51,862 nucleotides of DNA from Algibacter sp. (GCF_029245835.1 NZ_JAQWOO010000011.1:1-51862), one strand, 5' to 3'; counted from the first letter of the stretch, positions 8,835 to 19,136 are shown. Made by a program: numbers and translations. The notes: generated by a model from the sequence alone, not told the origin.

Positions 8835-10964
8835 ATGGCAGTTTTAAATAAGATAAGACAACGTTCACTATTCTTAATACTAATTATAGCATTAGCGTTA
8901 TTCTCTTTTGTATTAGCAGATTTATTTAAAAATAGTGATGCATTGACTTCTAAGTCGCAAAACATTGTTGCAACTATAAACGGTAAGGATATTACTCGCG
9001 AAGGTTTTATGCAAAAAGTAGAGCAACTTCAAAGACAAATGGGACCAAGCGCTACCAATACGCAAGTAATGAACAGAGTTTGGGAACAAGAAGTTAGACA
9101 AGCTGTTATGGAAACTCAGTTTGATGAACTTGAAATTTCTGTGGAGAAAGACCAAATGAGAGATTTACTTAAAACATCATTAGCTACCAATCAAAACTTT
9201 TTGAATGAAGCTGGTATTTTCGATGAAAATAAAATGAACGAATACATTGCTAACTTAAAAGAAACATCACCTGAAGGTTTTGCTAGTTGGGTTAATTATG
9301 AAAAGCAAGTGGCTTCAAATGCATTAAACCAAAACTATTTTAATATGGTTAAGGCTGGTTTAACAGGTACTTTGGCTGAAGGGAAGTTGGAGCACGAATT
9401 AGAAGGAAATAAAGTAGATATTAAATATGTACAGGTTAATTTTTCTACAATTCCTGATAGTATTGTAGAGGTGTCAAAATCAGATATTACAAATTATATC
9501 AAAGCGAATAAGAATCAATATAAAGTTGATGCCTCAAGAGATATTCGTTTTGTAGAATTTAAAGAAGTAGCATCTGTAGAAGATGAAAATGCTATAAAAG
9601 TAGAATTGAATACTTATCTTAACGGTAGATTTGTTGACGAAAGAGGAAGAAAAGATACTATAGTTGCTTTTTCTAAAGTAAAAAATAATGAAGCTTATAT
9701 AAACTCTATCGCTGCTTCGGATATTAAATTCGATGAGCGTTTTGTTTTTAAATCTAGCTTACCAACTGAAGCTGCTGATGCTATTTATAATTTAAATGAA
9801 GGTGAAGTTTATGGACCATACAAACATGATGGGTCTTTTAAAATAACCAAAGTAATAGCTATAAAACAAATACCAGACTCAGCTAAAGTAAGACACATTT
9901 TACTGCCTTTCAAAGGGGCTCAAAGTGCAGGTCCAGATGTGACACAAACCGAAGCAGAAGCAAAAGTTACTGCTGATAGTTTGTTAACAATACTAAAAAG
10001 AAACCGTTCAAAGTTTCCTGAGTTTGTAAAGGCGTTTTCTTCTGATCAAGGGAGTATAGCTAAAGAAGGGCGTTACGATTGGCACCCATACAACACAATG
10101 GTTCCAGAATTTAATGATTTTGAATTTGAAGGAAAAACAGGCGATTTAGGTGTTGTTAAAACAGTTTTCGGATTTCATATTATAGAAGTTGAAGGGCAGA
10201 AGAATAAAACAAAAGCGGTTCAAGTAGGTACTATTTCAAAAAAAATAGAGCCATCTGAAACAACTACTGATAAAGTATTTAGAGATGCTTCAAACTTTGA
10301 GATTAAAGCTGGAGAAGGAGATTTTGAAGCACTTGCAAAAGAAAACAAATATACTTTAAGACCAGTTAATGGAATTAAGGTTTTGGATGAAAACATCCCT
10401 GGCGTTGGAAATCAAAGACAAATCGTACGTTGGACTTTTGAAGAAGATACTAAAGTTGGAAATATTAAACGTTTTAATATCCCTAATGGCTATGTAATTG
10501 CACAATTAGTAGCTAAACATGAAGCAGGATTAATGTCTGCTGATGATGCTACTGCTAAAGTATTACCAATTGTTAGAAAAGAAAAGAAAGCTGAACTTAT
10601 TAGAGATAGAGTGTCTGCTTCAACATTAGAAGATTTAGCCGCTGCTGAAAAAACAAACATAAGAACAGCAACAGGGGTTAACATGAAGAATCCTACTATT
10701 TCTGGAGCAGGAAGAGAACCAATGGTTGTTGGAGCTGCTTTTGGATTAAAAGAAGGTGACACTTCAAAGTTAATTACAGGTGATAATGGTGTTTATATGG
10801 TTCAAGTTACTAAATTTACTCCTGCTGTAGCTTTAGAGAACTATCAAGCTGCTGCTAATAGAGTGGAGCAACAAAAAGCGACTACTGTGAATACTAAATT
10901 GTACGATGCTTTAAAAGAAGCCTCAGATATTGAAGATAATAGAGCTGCTACTCAAGTACAATAG
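8835..10964 (+). CDS. PpiD/SurA-type periplasmic peptidyl-prolyl isomerase
   Basis: The 709-residue membrane-anchored foldase has a basic start and one transmembrane helix (about residues 12-30), as in PpiD, then a SurA-like chaperone region. A parvulin (PPIC) domain lies at about 345-455 (AKVRHILLPFKG to FGFHIIEVEGQ). A second, weaker PPIC-like region sits near 595-690. It should help outer membrane and secreted proteins fold on leaving the Sec translocon. It follows the envelope genes coaX to CNNM after a 131-base gap with its own candidate -7 box, and is closed by a bidirectional terminator. The start has Met directly before the short basic N-terminus. Confidence 0.9.
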   Translation: MAVLNKIRQRSLFLILIIALALFSFVLADLFKNSDALTSKSQNIVATINGKDITREGFMQKVEQLQRQMGPSATNTQVMNRVWEQEVRQAVMETQFDELEISVEKDQMRDLLKTSLATNQNFLNEAGIFDENKMNEYIANLKETSPEGFASWVNYEKQVASNALNQNYFNMVKAGLTGTLAEGKLEHELEGNKVDIKYVQVNFSTIPDSIVEVSKSDITNYIKANKNQYKVDASRDIRFVEFKEVASVEDENAIKVELNTYLNGRFVDERGRKDTIVAFSKVKNNEAYINSIAASDIKFDERFVFKSSLPTEAADAIYNLNEGEVYGPYKHDGSFKITKVIAIKQIPDSAKVRHILLPFKGAQSAGPDVTQTEAEAKVTADSLLTILKRNRSKFPEFVKAFSSDQGSIAKEGRYDWHPYNTMVPEFNDFEFEGKTGDLGVVKTVFGFHIIEVEGQKNKTKAVQVGTISKKIEPSETTTDKVFRDASNFEIKAGEGDFEALAKENKYTLRPVNGIKVLDENIPGVGNQRQIVRWTFEEDTKVGNIKRFNIPNGYVIAQLVAKHEAGLMSADDATAKVLPIVRKEKKAELIRDRVSASTLEDLAAAEKTNIRTATGVNMKNPTISGAGREPMVVGAAFGLKEGDTSKLITGDNGVYMVQVTKFTPAVALENYQAAANRVEQQKATTVNTKLYDALKEASDIEDNRAATQVQ

Positions 10965-10983
10965 AAATTCAAAAAATATCATA

Positions 10984-11010
10984 AAAAAACCTCGTTTATC
11001 GAGGTTTTTT
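10984..11010. terminator. Bidirectional terminator between foldase and GHMP kinase genes
   Basis: AAAAAACCTCG (10984-10994) and CGAGGTTTTTT (11000-11010) form a perfect 11-bp stem with a 5-base loop. The A-run and T-run make it work in both directions, as expected between two converging genes. Confidence 0.92.
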
Positions 11011-11014
11011 TAAT

Positions 11015-11929
11015 TTAGAGCACCATATTTAAATATGGTATTACGGTCTTGTAGCCATGGTCTTTAAAATAATTAATAGGATTGGTTTTTGAGGCAACCA
11101 TTATAAAATCGCCTCCCCAAGCACCAAGGCTTTTTATAGCACCATCAAAATCCTTAAATAAGAGGTCTTTAACAGGTGTTTGTTTTGTTATTTTAGATAT
11201 GATGGATTCATGCTGAATCATTACATTTTGAAAATCCTCTAGCGTATTAGATTTAATCATTTCTATAGTAAGCTTATTGATAGTCTTAATAGCAGATTTT
11301 GCATTCTCTTTATTATCTTGATAGTGTTTTATACCATCCCGACTATTTTGTTTTTTATTTAAATGAACAAAATAAAGTTGATCTTTAAAAGAGGGATTGA
11401 AACTAACTGTTTTAGCTATGGATTTTTTATTATCTATTTGATAGGTTATTGGCGTATTGTTCTGTGCGCATGCAATATCATAACCACTACCTCCAAAAGT
11501 GTTTTCTAAAAGCTTAAAAGCATCAATATTTGCCCATTTTGCTATATTATTAATTAGAGTTGATGATGTCCCTAACCCCCAATTTTTAGGAAACTCTAAA
11601 TGTGTTTCAGCCTTAAAACCACGTTTGTCATTTAAAAATTCAGAATTTAGAGTTTTTGCGGCATTTAAAATTTGAACTAATCGGTTTGAGATTGCGTCAT
11701 GATTAATTTGTTTTTCTAAGTTATCATGATTTAATTCAAACTCTTTTTTAAACCAGACGTTTTTATTTTCATCAAAACTTTTCCATAGGAATTTAGATTC
11801 TTCTATAGACTCAAGAATTAAAGATTGCCCGTATTTAGTTGGAATAGCTAATGATAAAGCACCGTCAAGTACTACATATTCTCCAGAGAGTAAAAGTTTT
11901 CCGTGGCTATAAAAGGTTTTAGTTTTCAT
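11015..11929 (-). CDS. GHMP kinase (mevalonate kinase-like)
   Basis: The 304-residue GHMP-superfamily kinase has GKLLLSGEYVVLDGALSLAI near the start, the ATP loop WGLGTSSTLINNIAKW (about residues 116-131) and the third motif as GAWGGDFIMVAS near the C-terminus. GGSGYDIACA (about 146-155) matches mevalonate and phosphomevalonate kinases. It overlaps the upstream HMG-CoA reductase gene by 11 bases, so it most likely phosphorylates mevalonate or phosphomevalonate in isoprenoid synthesis. The exact substrate cannot be told from the sequence. Other pathway genes are not in the window. Confidence 0.85.
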   Translation of the reverse strand: MKTKTFYSHGKLLLSGEYVVLDGALSLAIPTKYGQSLILESIEESKFLWKSFDENKNVWFKKEFELNHDNLEKQINHDAISNRLVQILNAAKTLNSEFLNDKRGFKAETHLEFPKNWGLGTSSTLINNIAKWANIDAFKLLENTFGGSGYDIACAQNNTPITYQIDNKKSIAKTVSFNPSFKDQLYFVHLNKKQNSRDGIKHYQDNKENAKSAIKTINKLTIEMIKSNTLEDFQNVMIQHESIISKITKQTPVKDLLFKDFDGAIKSLGAWGGDFIMVASKTNPINYFKDHGYKTVIPYLNMVL

Positions 11930-13247
11930 TTGAAACCCTTAATTTGTTCAAAGCTTCAATTACGGCATTATGTGTTACTGTATTTTTTTTAAAATACTTA
12001 GTTAAAATTTCTTTTTCGGTATTATTTGCTTCAAACTGGTTTAATATATTCATCAAGTGCATTTTCATATGTCCTTCTTGAATTCCTGTAGTTGTAAGCG
12101 AACGTAATGCAGCAAAATTTTGAGCTAAACCTGCTACAGCAACAATTTGCATGAGCTCTTTAGCAGATGGTTTGTGTAGTAATTCTAAAGCTAATTTCAC
12201 CAAAGGATGTAATCCTGTTAACCCACCAACAGTCCCTAAGGCTAAAGGTATTTCCATCCAAAAAGTAAAAATACCATTTTCAACTTTAGCATGTGTTAAA
12301 CTGCTATATTTCCCGTGTCTTGAAGCATAAGCATGAACGCCAGCTTCAACAGCTCTAAAGTCATTACCTGTGGCTAAAACAACAGCATCAATACCATTCA
12401 TAATGCCCTTGTTATGGGTTACTGCTCGGTAAGGTTCAACTTCAGCAATCTGTACTGCTTGTATGAATTTATTAGCAAATGCTTCACCAGAAATCGTAGC
12501 ATTTTCACTTAGGTCTTCAACATTACAACTCACTTCTGCGCGAACTAAACAATCCGGAACGTAGTTTGAGAGAATACTCATTACGATTTCAATTTGTTTT
12601 TCTTCTTCTGAAAATAAATCAAATGATAAAGCCTCTTGTTTAAAGGTTTTTGCAAATTGCTCTAAACAAGAATTTATAAAATTAGCGCCCATAGCATCCA
12701 ATGTTTCAAAAGATGTATGTAATTGATAGTAGTTATCAATATCTGATGTTTTATTGCGTAATTCAATTTCAAGAATGCCGCCACCACGCTTTGTCATGTT
12801 CTTAGTAATGGCTTCAGTATCATCAATAAGTCTCGACTTAACTTGATTGAAAAACTTATTTAATTTATCAAAATCACCTTTATAAATAAAATGAACTTGT
12901 CCAATTTTAGTAGTAGAAATCACTTCGGTTTTAAAACCACCGCGTTCTAACCAAAATTTTGCTGCTTTACTAGCAGCAGCAACCACTGAACTTTCTTCAA
13001 TGGCCATAGGAATAGTGTATAGCGTATCATTAATTAAAAAATTTGGAGCTACACCAAGTGGCAAATAATAATTAGTTATTGTATTTTCTATAAACTCATC
13101 ATGTAGTTGCTGCAGATTATTATTAGTATTCCAATATTGTTTTAAAATACCTTTAGCCTCTTCAGCATTAGAAAAATAAGTATCAACAATCCAATCAATT
13201 TTTTTTGACTTAGATAATTTAGAAAAACCAGTAATAGATTTAATCAT
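11919..13247 (-). CDS. mvaA: Hydroxymethylglutaryl-CoA reductase, class II (degradative type)
   Basis: This 442-residue enzyme interconverts HMG-CoA and mevalonate with NAD(P)H. Class II features visible are EESSVVAAASKAAKFW (about residues 82-97, catalytic Glu), NKGIMNGIDAVVLATGNDFR (about 279-298, catalytic Lys and Asp) and GTVGGLTGLHPLVKLALEL (about 337-355). Although the family is named degradative, pairing with a GHMP kinase and the general use of mevalonate in Flavobacteriaceae point to biosynthesis of isoprenoids (quinones, carotenoids, undecaprenyl phosphate). It is the first gene of a two-gene operon, with a -7 box just upstream. Confidence 0.93.
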   Translation of the reverse strand: MIKSITGFSKLSKSKKIDWIVDTYFSNAEEAKGILKQYWNTNNNLQQLHDEFIENTITNYYLPLGVAPNFLINDTLYTIPMAIEESSVVAAASKAAKFWLERGGFKTEVISTTKIGQVHFIYKGDFDKLNKFFNQVKSRLIDDTEAITKNMTKRGGGILEIELRNKTSDIDNYYQLHTSFETLDAMGANFINSCLEQFAKTFKQEALSFDLFSEEEKQIEIVMSILSNYVPDCLVRAEVSCNVEDLSENATISGEAFANKFIQAVQIAEVEPYRAVTHNKGIMNGIDAVVLATGNDFRAVEAGVHAYASRHGKYSSLTHAKVENGIFTFWMEIPLALGTVGGLTGLHPLVKLALELLHKPSAKELMQIVAVAGLAQNFAALRSLTTTGIQEGHMKMHLMNILNQFEANNTEKEILTKYFKKNTVTHNAVIEALNKLRVSNEN

Positions 13248-13267
13248 AAATACACGAATTTGCAGTG

Positions 13268-13275
13268 CAAAGATA
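13268..13275 (-). promoter_or_regulatory. Candidate -7 box of the HMG-CoA reductase operon
   Basis: TATCTTTG on the minus strand matches TAnnTTTG exactly and lies 20 bases before the start codon at 13247, giving a short leader. No clear TTTG is seen at -33. Confidence 0.45.
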
Positions 13276-13395
13276 CTACTCTTGTTATGAATATTGAATA
13301 CCCTATTAAAAACCGAGTTATTTAAGTGTTAATGTTTACGGTTTTTTGCATAATTTTTAGTAAACTTGACATCATTTTATGAAATAAATAGTGTT

Positions 13396-13428
13396 TTTGA
13401 TGAAATGTATATAATTGATTAATTTTTG
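13396..13428 (+). promoter_or_regulatory. Candidate promoter of the DPP IV / peptide transporter genes
   Basis: TTTG (13396-13399) is followed by 20 bases and then TAATTTTTG (13420-13428), which matches TAnnTTTG with one extra base. It lies about 60 bases before the DPP IV start in the 240-base divergent gap shared with the HMG-CoA reductase gene. Confidence 0.45.
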
Positions 13429-13487
13429 TGTTTAAAATTAGTCTTTTATGAAACTATTCGACCTTTAAAAATACGTTATATAACTAC

Positions 13488-15677
13488 ATGACACACATGA
13501 AACTCCCCCTTTACTTTTGCCTTTTTCTGGCAACAATTTTATCAGCACAAAAAAAAGATATTACCCTTGAAGATATTTGGAAAAATGGCACATTTAGAAC
13601 AGAGAGAATGGATGTGTTGCACTCTATGGCTAATGGTCAACAATACTCTTTTTTGAATTTTAATAGACAAAATGGGAGTACATCTATTGATATTTATAAT
13701 TATAAAACTTTTAATAAAGTTAACACTTTGTTGAGTTCAGCTGCTTTAGAAGCTATTCCTTATTTCACTGATTATACGTTTAGTGAAAATGAAAAAAAGA
13801 TAATTTTGGCTACTAATGAAGAGGCGATTTATAGGCGTTCAGCAAAAGGGCATTATTACATTTACAATGTTGCCGATGAGTCATTAGATTTAATCTCTGA
13901 AGAAAAAATTCAAGAACCAACATTTTCCCCAGACGGAAAAAAAGTATCTTTTGTTCGTGATAATAACTTGTATGTTAAAGATTTAATTTCTAATGACATT
14001 ATTAAAATAACATCTGATGGTAAAAAAAACGAAATAATTAATGGGATTACTGATTGGGTTTATGAGGAAGAATTTGCCTTTGTTAGAGCTTTTGATTGGA
14101 ATTTAGATAGTAATAAAATAGCGTTTATTCGATTTGATGAAACCAACGTTCCAGAATTTTCAATGGATGTTTATGGTTCAGAACTTTATCAAACACAGCA
14201 GGTTTTTAAATATCCTAAAGCAGGTGAAGCCAACTCGATTGTATCGCTTCATATTTATAATTTAGAAACCCAAAAAACAAAAGAAGTTAAAGTTAATAAG
14301 GCGTATAACGATTTTTATATTCCGCGTATAGAATGGACTAATAATCCAGATGTGTTGAGTGCTCAATATATAAATAGGCGTCAAAATGAATTGGATTTAT
14401 GGATGATAAATGCTAAAACCAATACGTCTAATTTAGTTGTAGCCGAAAAAGATGAAGCTTTTGTTAATGTGACCGATAATCTAACCTTTTTAAAAGATGA
14501 TAGTTTTCTATTGACTAGTGAAAGAGATGGCTATAATCATATTTATCACTATGATAAAAATGGAAATCTAATCAATCAAGTAACAAAAGGAAATTGGGAA
14601 GTAACCAATTATTACGGTTACGATAAAAGCACGAAAAGAATATTTTACCAATCTGTAGAAAATGGTGCTATTAATCGGGATGTATATTCCATAAAATTAA
14701 ATGGTCGTGATAAAAAGAGGCTTACTAAAACTGAAGGCACTAATAATGCGTCTTTTAGTGCAGATTTCTCATATTTCATTAATACATATTCAAGTGCTAC
14801 TACTCCGCCAGAATATACTTTAAACAGTGCGGTTTCGGGTAATATAATAAAGCGTATTAAGGATAATGCTGTTTTGTCTCAAAATCTTTCAGATTATAAA
14901 ATGTCAAAAAAAGAGTTTAGCACCATTCGTATAAATAACAATGATTTAAACATGTGGATGATTAAACCCGCTGATTTTGACCAAACCAAACAATACCCTT
15001 TATTGATGTACCAATATTCTGGACCTGGATCACAAGAGGTTGTTAATCAATGGAACACCGCTAACGACTATTGGCATCAATATTTAGCGCAGCAAGGGTA
15101 CCTTGTTGTATGTGTTGATGGACGAGGAACTCCATTTATGGGAGCGAAATTTAAAAAGGTTATTTATAAAGAATTAGGTAAGTATGAAGTCGAAGATCAA
15201 ATTGCTATAGCAAAGCAGTTAGGAGATTTACCTTATATTGATAAAGAAAGAATAGGTATTTGGGGTTGGAGTTATGGTGGTTTTACTAGTAGTAATTGCT
15301 TGTTTAAAGCTAACGATGTATTTAAAATGGCAATTGCTGTAGCTCCAGTTACCAATTGGAGGTTTTATGATTCTATTTACACAGAGCGTTTCTTAGGTTT
15401 GCCTCAGGAAAATGCAAGTGGTTATGATGAAAACTCTCCAATAAATCATGTCGATAAATTAAAAGGCGATTTTCTTTTAGTACATGGTTCTGCAGATGAT
15501 AACGTACATTTACAAAATACAATGCGTTTAGTGGAAGCTTTAATCCAAGCAAATAAACAATTTGATTGGGCTATTTATCCAGATAAAAATCATGGTATTT
15601 ATGGAGGCAATACAAGGCTTCATTTATATCAAAAAATGACAAATTTTTTACATGAAACACTTGGTGATAAAATTTAA
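13488..15677 (+). CDS. Dipeptidyl peptidase IV (S9B family), secreted
   Basis: The 729-residue serine peptidase removes X-Pro or X-Ala dipeptides from peptide N-termini. A signal peptide covers the first ~20 residues. Starts at 13488 or at 13497 (ATG AAA CTC) are both possible, the latter giving the cleaner leader. The beta-propeller includes the double-Glu motif WVYEEEF (Glu193-195) that binds the substrate amino terminus. The hydrolase domain has GWSYGG with Ser595, HGSADDNVH with Asp670/671, and His702 in DKNHG. All active-site parts are present. Two peptide/proton symporters follow directly, so dipeptides released in the periplasm can be taken up at once. Confidence 0.94.
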   Translation: MTHMKLPLYFCLFLATILSAQKKDITLEDIWKNGTFRTERMDVLHSMANGQQYSFLNFNRQNGSTSIDIYNYKTFNKVNTLLSSAALEAIPYFTDYTFSENEKKIILATNEEAIYRRSAKGHYYIYNVADESLDLISEEKIQEPTFSPDGKKVSFVRDNNLYVKDLISNDIIKITSDGKKNEIINGITDWVYEEEFAFVRAFDWNLDSNKIAFIRFDETNVPEFSMDVYGSELYQTQQVFKYPKAGEANSIVSLHIYNLETQKTKEVKVNKAYNDFYIPRIEWTNNPDVLSAQYINRRQNELDLWMINAKTNTSNLVVAEKDEAFVNVTDNLTFLKDDSFLLTSERDGYNHIYHYDKNGNLINQVTKGNWEVTNYYGYDKSTKRIFYQSVENGAINRDVYSIKLNGRDKKRLTKTEGTNNASFSADFSYFINTYSSATTPPEYTLNSAVSGNIIKRIKDNAVLSQNLSDYKMSKKEFSTIRINNNDLNMWMIKPADFDQTKQYPLLMYQYSGPGSQEVVNQWNTANDYWHQYLAQQGYLVVCVDGRGTPFMGAKFKKVIYKELGKYEVEDQIAIAKQLGDLPYIDKERIGIWGWSYGGFTSSNCLFKANDVFKMAIAVAPVTNWRFYDSIYTERFLGLPQENASGYDENSPINHVDKLKGDFLLVHGSADDNVHLQNTMRLVEALIQANKQFDWAIYPDKNHGIYGGNTRLHLYQKMTNFLHETLGDKI

Positions 15678-15742
15678 AAAAAAGCAACACTAAAGTCAAT
15701 TGAGGTAAAAATAAAGACTAAAAATTAACCACAATAATACAT

Positions 15743-17299
15743 ATGGGAACTTCAGTATTAAAACAACCACGTCAGAAAGAACTTTTTGGACAACCAATAG
15801 GCTTGTACATATTATTCCTTACCGAAATGTGGGAACGTTTTTCTTATTACGGAATGCGAGCATTATTAGTGCTATACATGACTACTCAAACTATAGGCGA
15901 TAATAGAGGGGCTGGTTTAGGTTGGACTAATCAAGAGGCATTAGCCCTTTATGGCTGGTATACCATGCTAGTTTATGTGATGTCTATACCAGGAGGTATG
16001 ATTGCAGATAAATTAATAGGACAAAAAAAAGCTGTTCTTATTGGTGCTATAATATTATGTCTAGGTCATGGTGTATTAGTACTTACCGATATTTGGGCAT
16101 TTTATACAGGTTTAGGATTAGTGATTTTGGGTGTAGGTTTATTGAAACCAAATATTTCTACAATGGTGGGAGGACTTTATAAAGAAGGTGATATAAGACG
16201 AGATAAAGGCTTTAGTATTTTTTATATAGGGATTAACCTAGGGTCATTATTAGCAACTATGACTGTGGGGTTGGTTGTAGCAGAATGGGGTTGGCATGCA
16301 GGGTTTGGTCTTGCAGGAATAGTTATGGTTTTAGGTTTGATAAATTATGTTGCTGGTCAAAAATATTTAAAAGAAGTTGGGAATTATATTCCAAATAATA
16401 ATGATGAAAACGATGTGTCTTACGGAAAGTTATATTCAAAATTATTTAAATCACCTAAACAACTCCTGTTTGCATGTGTTTTATTAGCAGCCTCAATTAT
16501 TGGTTGGTATTTTATGGATTGGGGTTATGGTATGTTATTTATTTTTTTAACCGCAATCGCTTCTTTATTAATGATGATTTATAAAGAGTTAGAAACGCAA
16601 GTTTTTAAAGACCGTTTCTTAGTGCTTTTGTTATCATTTATCATGGTTATTATATTTTGGGGTGCTTTTGAGCAGGCTGGAGGCTTAATGAATCTTTACA
16701 CAGAAACTAATACGAATAGAATGTTATTTGGTTGGGAGGTTCCAACAGTTATGTTTCAAAGTTTAAATGCAGGTTTTATTATTCTTTTTGCTACGTTAGT
16801 AGCAAGTATTTGGGCTAAACGTAAACTTAAAGGAAAGGAAGCGTCTTCTCTTTTTAAAATGGCATTAGGTATCATAATCATGGGGTTTGGTTTTCTGTTT
16901 ATGGTATTCGCAGCCATGGAATTTGAAAAATCAGGTACTTCCAGCATGACTTGGTTGGTATTAGCATACTTATTCCATACCATAGGAGAGTTATGTATTT
17001 CACCAGTAGCATTATCATTTATAACTAAATTAGCCCCAGTAAAATATGCTTCTTTAATGATGGGTGTTTATTTTGCAGCCACAGGGTTAGGGAATAAAGT
17101 AGCTGGAATAATAGGGGAATCTGCTTCAGAATTTGGAGAACTTACTATCTTTTTAGGTATTGTAATCTTCACTGTTATTATAGGGGTATTGTTTATTATT
17201 ATTTTAAAACCACTTAAGCGTTTAACTCATGGTGCAGAAGAAACTGAACGTGTTTTAAAGAATGAAGAAGCAGAAGGCTTCGAATTAGCAGATAATTAA
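15743..17299 (+). CDS. POT family proton-dependent peptide transporter (first copy)
   Basis: The 518-residue inner membrane symporter of the POT/PTR2 group imports di- and tripeptides with protons. It has the family signature E-x-x-E-R-F-x-Y-Y-G as EMWERFSYYG (about residues 29-38), the PTR2-type stretch FSIFYIGINLGSLLATM (about 165-181) and about 12-14 hydrophobic helices. It lies 65 bases after the DPP IV gene and 13 bases before a second POT gene, so the three probably form one operon. The tail is short and acidic. Confidence 0.92.
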   Translation: MGTSVLKQPRQKELFGQPIGLYILFLTEMWERFSYYGMRALLVLYMTTQTIGDNRGAGLGWTNQEALALYGWYTMLVYVMSIPGGMIADKLIGQKKAVLIGAIILCLGHGVLVLTDIWAFYTGLGLVILGVGLLKPNISTMVGGLYKEGDIRRDKGFSIFYIGINLGSLLATMTVGLVVAEWGWHAGFGLAGIVMVLGLINYVAGQKYLKEVGNYIPNNNDENDVSYGKLYSKLFKSPKQLLFACVLLAASIIGWYFMDWGYGMLFIFLTAIASLLMMIYKELETQVFKDRFLVLLLSFIMVIIFWGAFEQAGGLMNLYTETNTNRMLFGWEVPTVMFQSLNAGFIILFATLVASIWAKRKLKGKEASSLFKMALGIIIMGFGFLFMVFAAMEFEKSGTSSMTWLVLAYLFHTIGELCISPVALSFITKLAPVKYASLMMGVYFAATGLGNKVAGIIGESASEFGELTIFLGIVIFTVIIGVLFIIILKPLKRLTHGAEETERVLKNEEAEGFELADN

Positions 17300-17312
17300 A
17301 ATTAATTAAGAT

Positions 17313-19082
17313 ATGTCAAGTAGCACAACCGATCAATTTTTTAAAGACAAAGTTTTAGGGCATCCTTCGGGATTATTTGTTCTCTTTTTTACAGAAATGT
17401 GGGAGCGTTTTTCATATTACGGCATGAGAGCCATACTGGTGATATTTCTAACGGGATCGCTTTTAGGTGAAAATCCAGGGTGGGAATGGAGCTCGTCAGC
17501 GGCATTGTCACTTTTAGGGACTTACGCCATGTTGGTTTATTTAACACCATTACTCGGCGGATGGTTAGCAGATAATAAAATTGGTTATCGTATGGCTGTA
17601 GTTATAGGTGCGCTACTCATGACTTTAGGGCACGCCTCCATGGCTGTTGAAACCCCTACTTTTTTATATATTGGGATTGCATTTTTAATTGTAGGAAACG
17701 GTTTTTTTAAACCCAATATGACTTCTATTATTTCCAAAATGTATGAGGGACATGATGAAAAAAAGGATGGTGCCTATAATATATTTTACATGGGAGTAAA
17801 TGCCGGTGCATTTATTGGAATTATGCTTTGTGGATGGGTAGGTGAAAAGATTGGTTGGAGCTTTGGCTTTGGTTTGGCAGGTATTTTTATGTTATTGGGA
17901 ATGCTTCAGTTCTATTTTGCTCAACCACTTTTTGGAAACCTTGGAGACAAACCAAAAAAAATAAAGGATGATTTGGAAAAAGTTGACGAATTAGATGATA
18001 CTACCAAAATGGCAATTAAACTCAATCATTTTTCAGTACTTGATTATTTATTAATTGGCATATTTACAGTTTCAGCAATAATTTTTATAATTAATGATCC
18101 ACTTAGTAAAATTGGAGATATTCAAACTTTTAATTTTACAATTGCAGGGTTAAGTGATTCTTTGTTTTTCGCACTTTTGGCAGCCATTGCATTTATTCTA
18201 CTTTTAATAATTAGAATTCCAAGATATGTTGCTATTGAGCGCGATAGAATGATTGCATTTTCAATTTTCTCAATTTTCACAATCTTTTTCTGGGCAGCTT
18301 TCGAACAAGCGGCAGGGTCTTTACCTATATATACAAGAGATTTTACCAATAGAATTTTAGAAGGAAATGCTGCTACAACATTTAAGATAGTAGATTTGAT
18401 TGTAACCATTGTACCTCTGGGTGTTATTACTTATGTTTTATTGAGTTTGTTTAGAAAGACTTTTAAAAGAATCGGATTATCCAATATTATTTTGGGTTTT
18501 AGTTTTGTTATTGTTTGGATAATTGTTCTGTATAAGATATACATTGAATTTCAATCTACAGAAACCGAAGTTCCAATTACATGGTTCGCCATATTAAATT
18601 CGTTGTTTATTATCATATTTGCACCATTATTTACAAAGTGGTGGGATAGTAAATACAACCCACCTGCATCTGTGAAGTATTTTCTTGGACTTTTACTTTT
18701 AGGTCTTGGTTTTGGGTTTTTAGCTTTTGGAGCTAAAGATGTTGTTGCCGGAGCTACTACTGCTAGTTTAAGTATGGCATGGTTAGTATTTGCATATTTA
18801 TTTCATACGCTTGGTGAAATGTGCTTGTCTCCAATGGGATTATCTTATTTAAGTAAATTAATCCCAGCGCGTATGATTGCTTTTATGTTTGGGGTATATT
18901 ACTTAGCTATAGCCATTGGTAATAAGCTTGCACATTATGTAGGTGGAGATATTGAAAAAATCACTAATGAGCACGGTCTTTCTTTTTTCTTTTTGATTTT
19001 TACACTTATACCAATAGGGCTAGGGCTCGTCTCATTAATGCTTCATCCTCTGCTTAAAAAGTTAATGCATGGTGTCCGTTAA
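17313..19082 (+). CDS. POT family proton-dependent peptide transporter (second copy)
   Basis: This 589-residue paralogue of the previous gene has EMWERFSYYG near residue 28 and the PTR2-like YNIFYMGVNAGAFIGIMLCG at about 154-173. It is about 70 residues longer, with an extra hydrophilic stretch (about 215-240, KPKKIKDDLEKVDELDD) and extra hydrophobic segments in the middle. The two copies keep the family core but differ clearly, so this is an old duplication, possibly with split substrate ranges. A terminator follows. Confidence 0.92.
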   Translation: MSSSTTDQFFKDKVLGHPSGLFVLFFTEMWERFSYYGMRAILVIFLTGSLLGENPGWEWSSSAALSLLGTYAMLVYLTPLLGGWLADNKIGYRMAVVIGALLMTLGHASMAVETPTFLYIGIAFLIVGNGFFKPNMTSIISKMYEGHDEKKDGAYNIFYMGVNAGAFIGIMLCGWVGEKIGWSFGFGLAGIFMLLGMLQFYFAQPLFGNLGDKPKKIKDDLEKVDELDDTTKMAIKLNHFSVLDYLLIGIFTVSAIIFIINDPLSKIGDIQTFNFTIAGLSDSLFFALLAAIAFILLLIIRIPRYVAIERDRMIAFSIFSIFTIFFWAAFEQAAGSLPIYTRDFTNRILEGNAATTFKIVDLIVTIVPLGVITYVLLSLFRKTFKRIGLSNIILGFSFVIVWIIVLYKIYIEFQSTETEVPITWFAILNSLFIIIFAPLFTKWWDSKYNPPASVKYFLGLLLLGLGFGFLAFGAKDVVAGATTASLSMAWLVFAYLFHTLGEMCLSPMGLSYLSKLIPARMIAFMFGVYYLAIAIGNKLAHYVGGDIEKITNEHGLSFFFLIFTLIPIGLGLVSLMLHPLLKKLMHGVR

Positions 19083-19108
19083 TCGAAAAAAAAGTTAAAA
19101 AATATTCA

Positions 19109-19136
19109 AAAAGCTCCTGATTAGGGGCTTTTTTTG
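19109..19136 (+). terminator. Terminator after the second POT gene
   Basis: AAGCTCC (19111-19117) pairs with GGGGCTT (19124-19130; one G-U pair), followed by a T-run. It closes the DPP IV-POT-POT unit before the thioredoxin-like pair. Confidence 0.8.
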
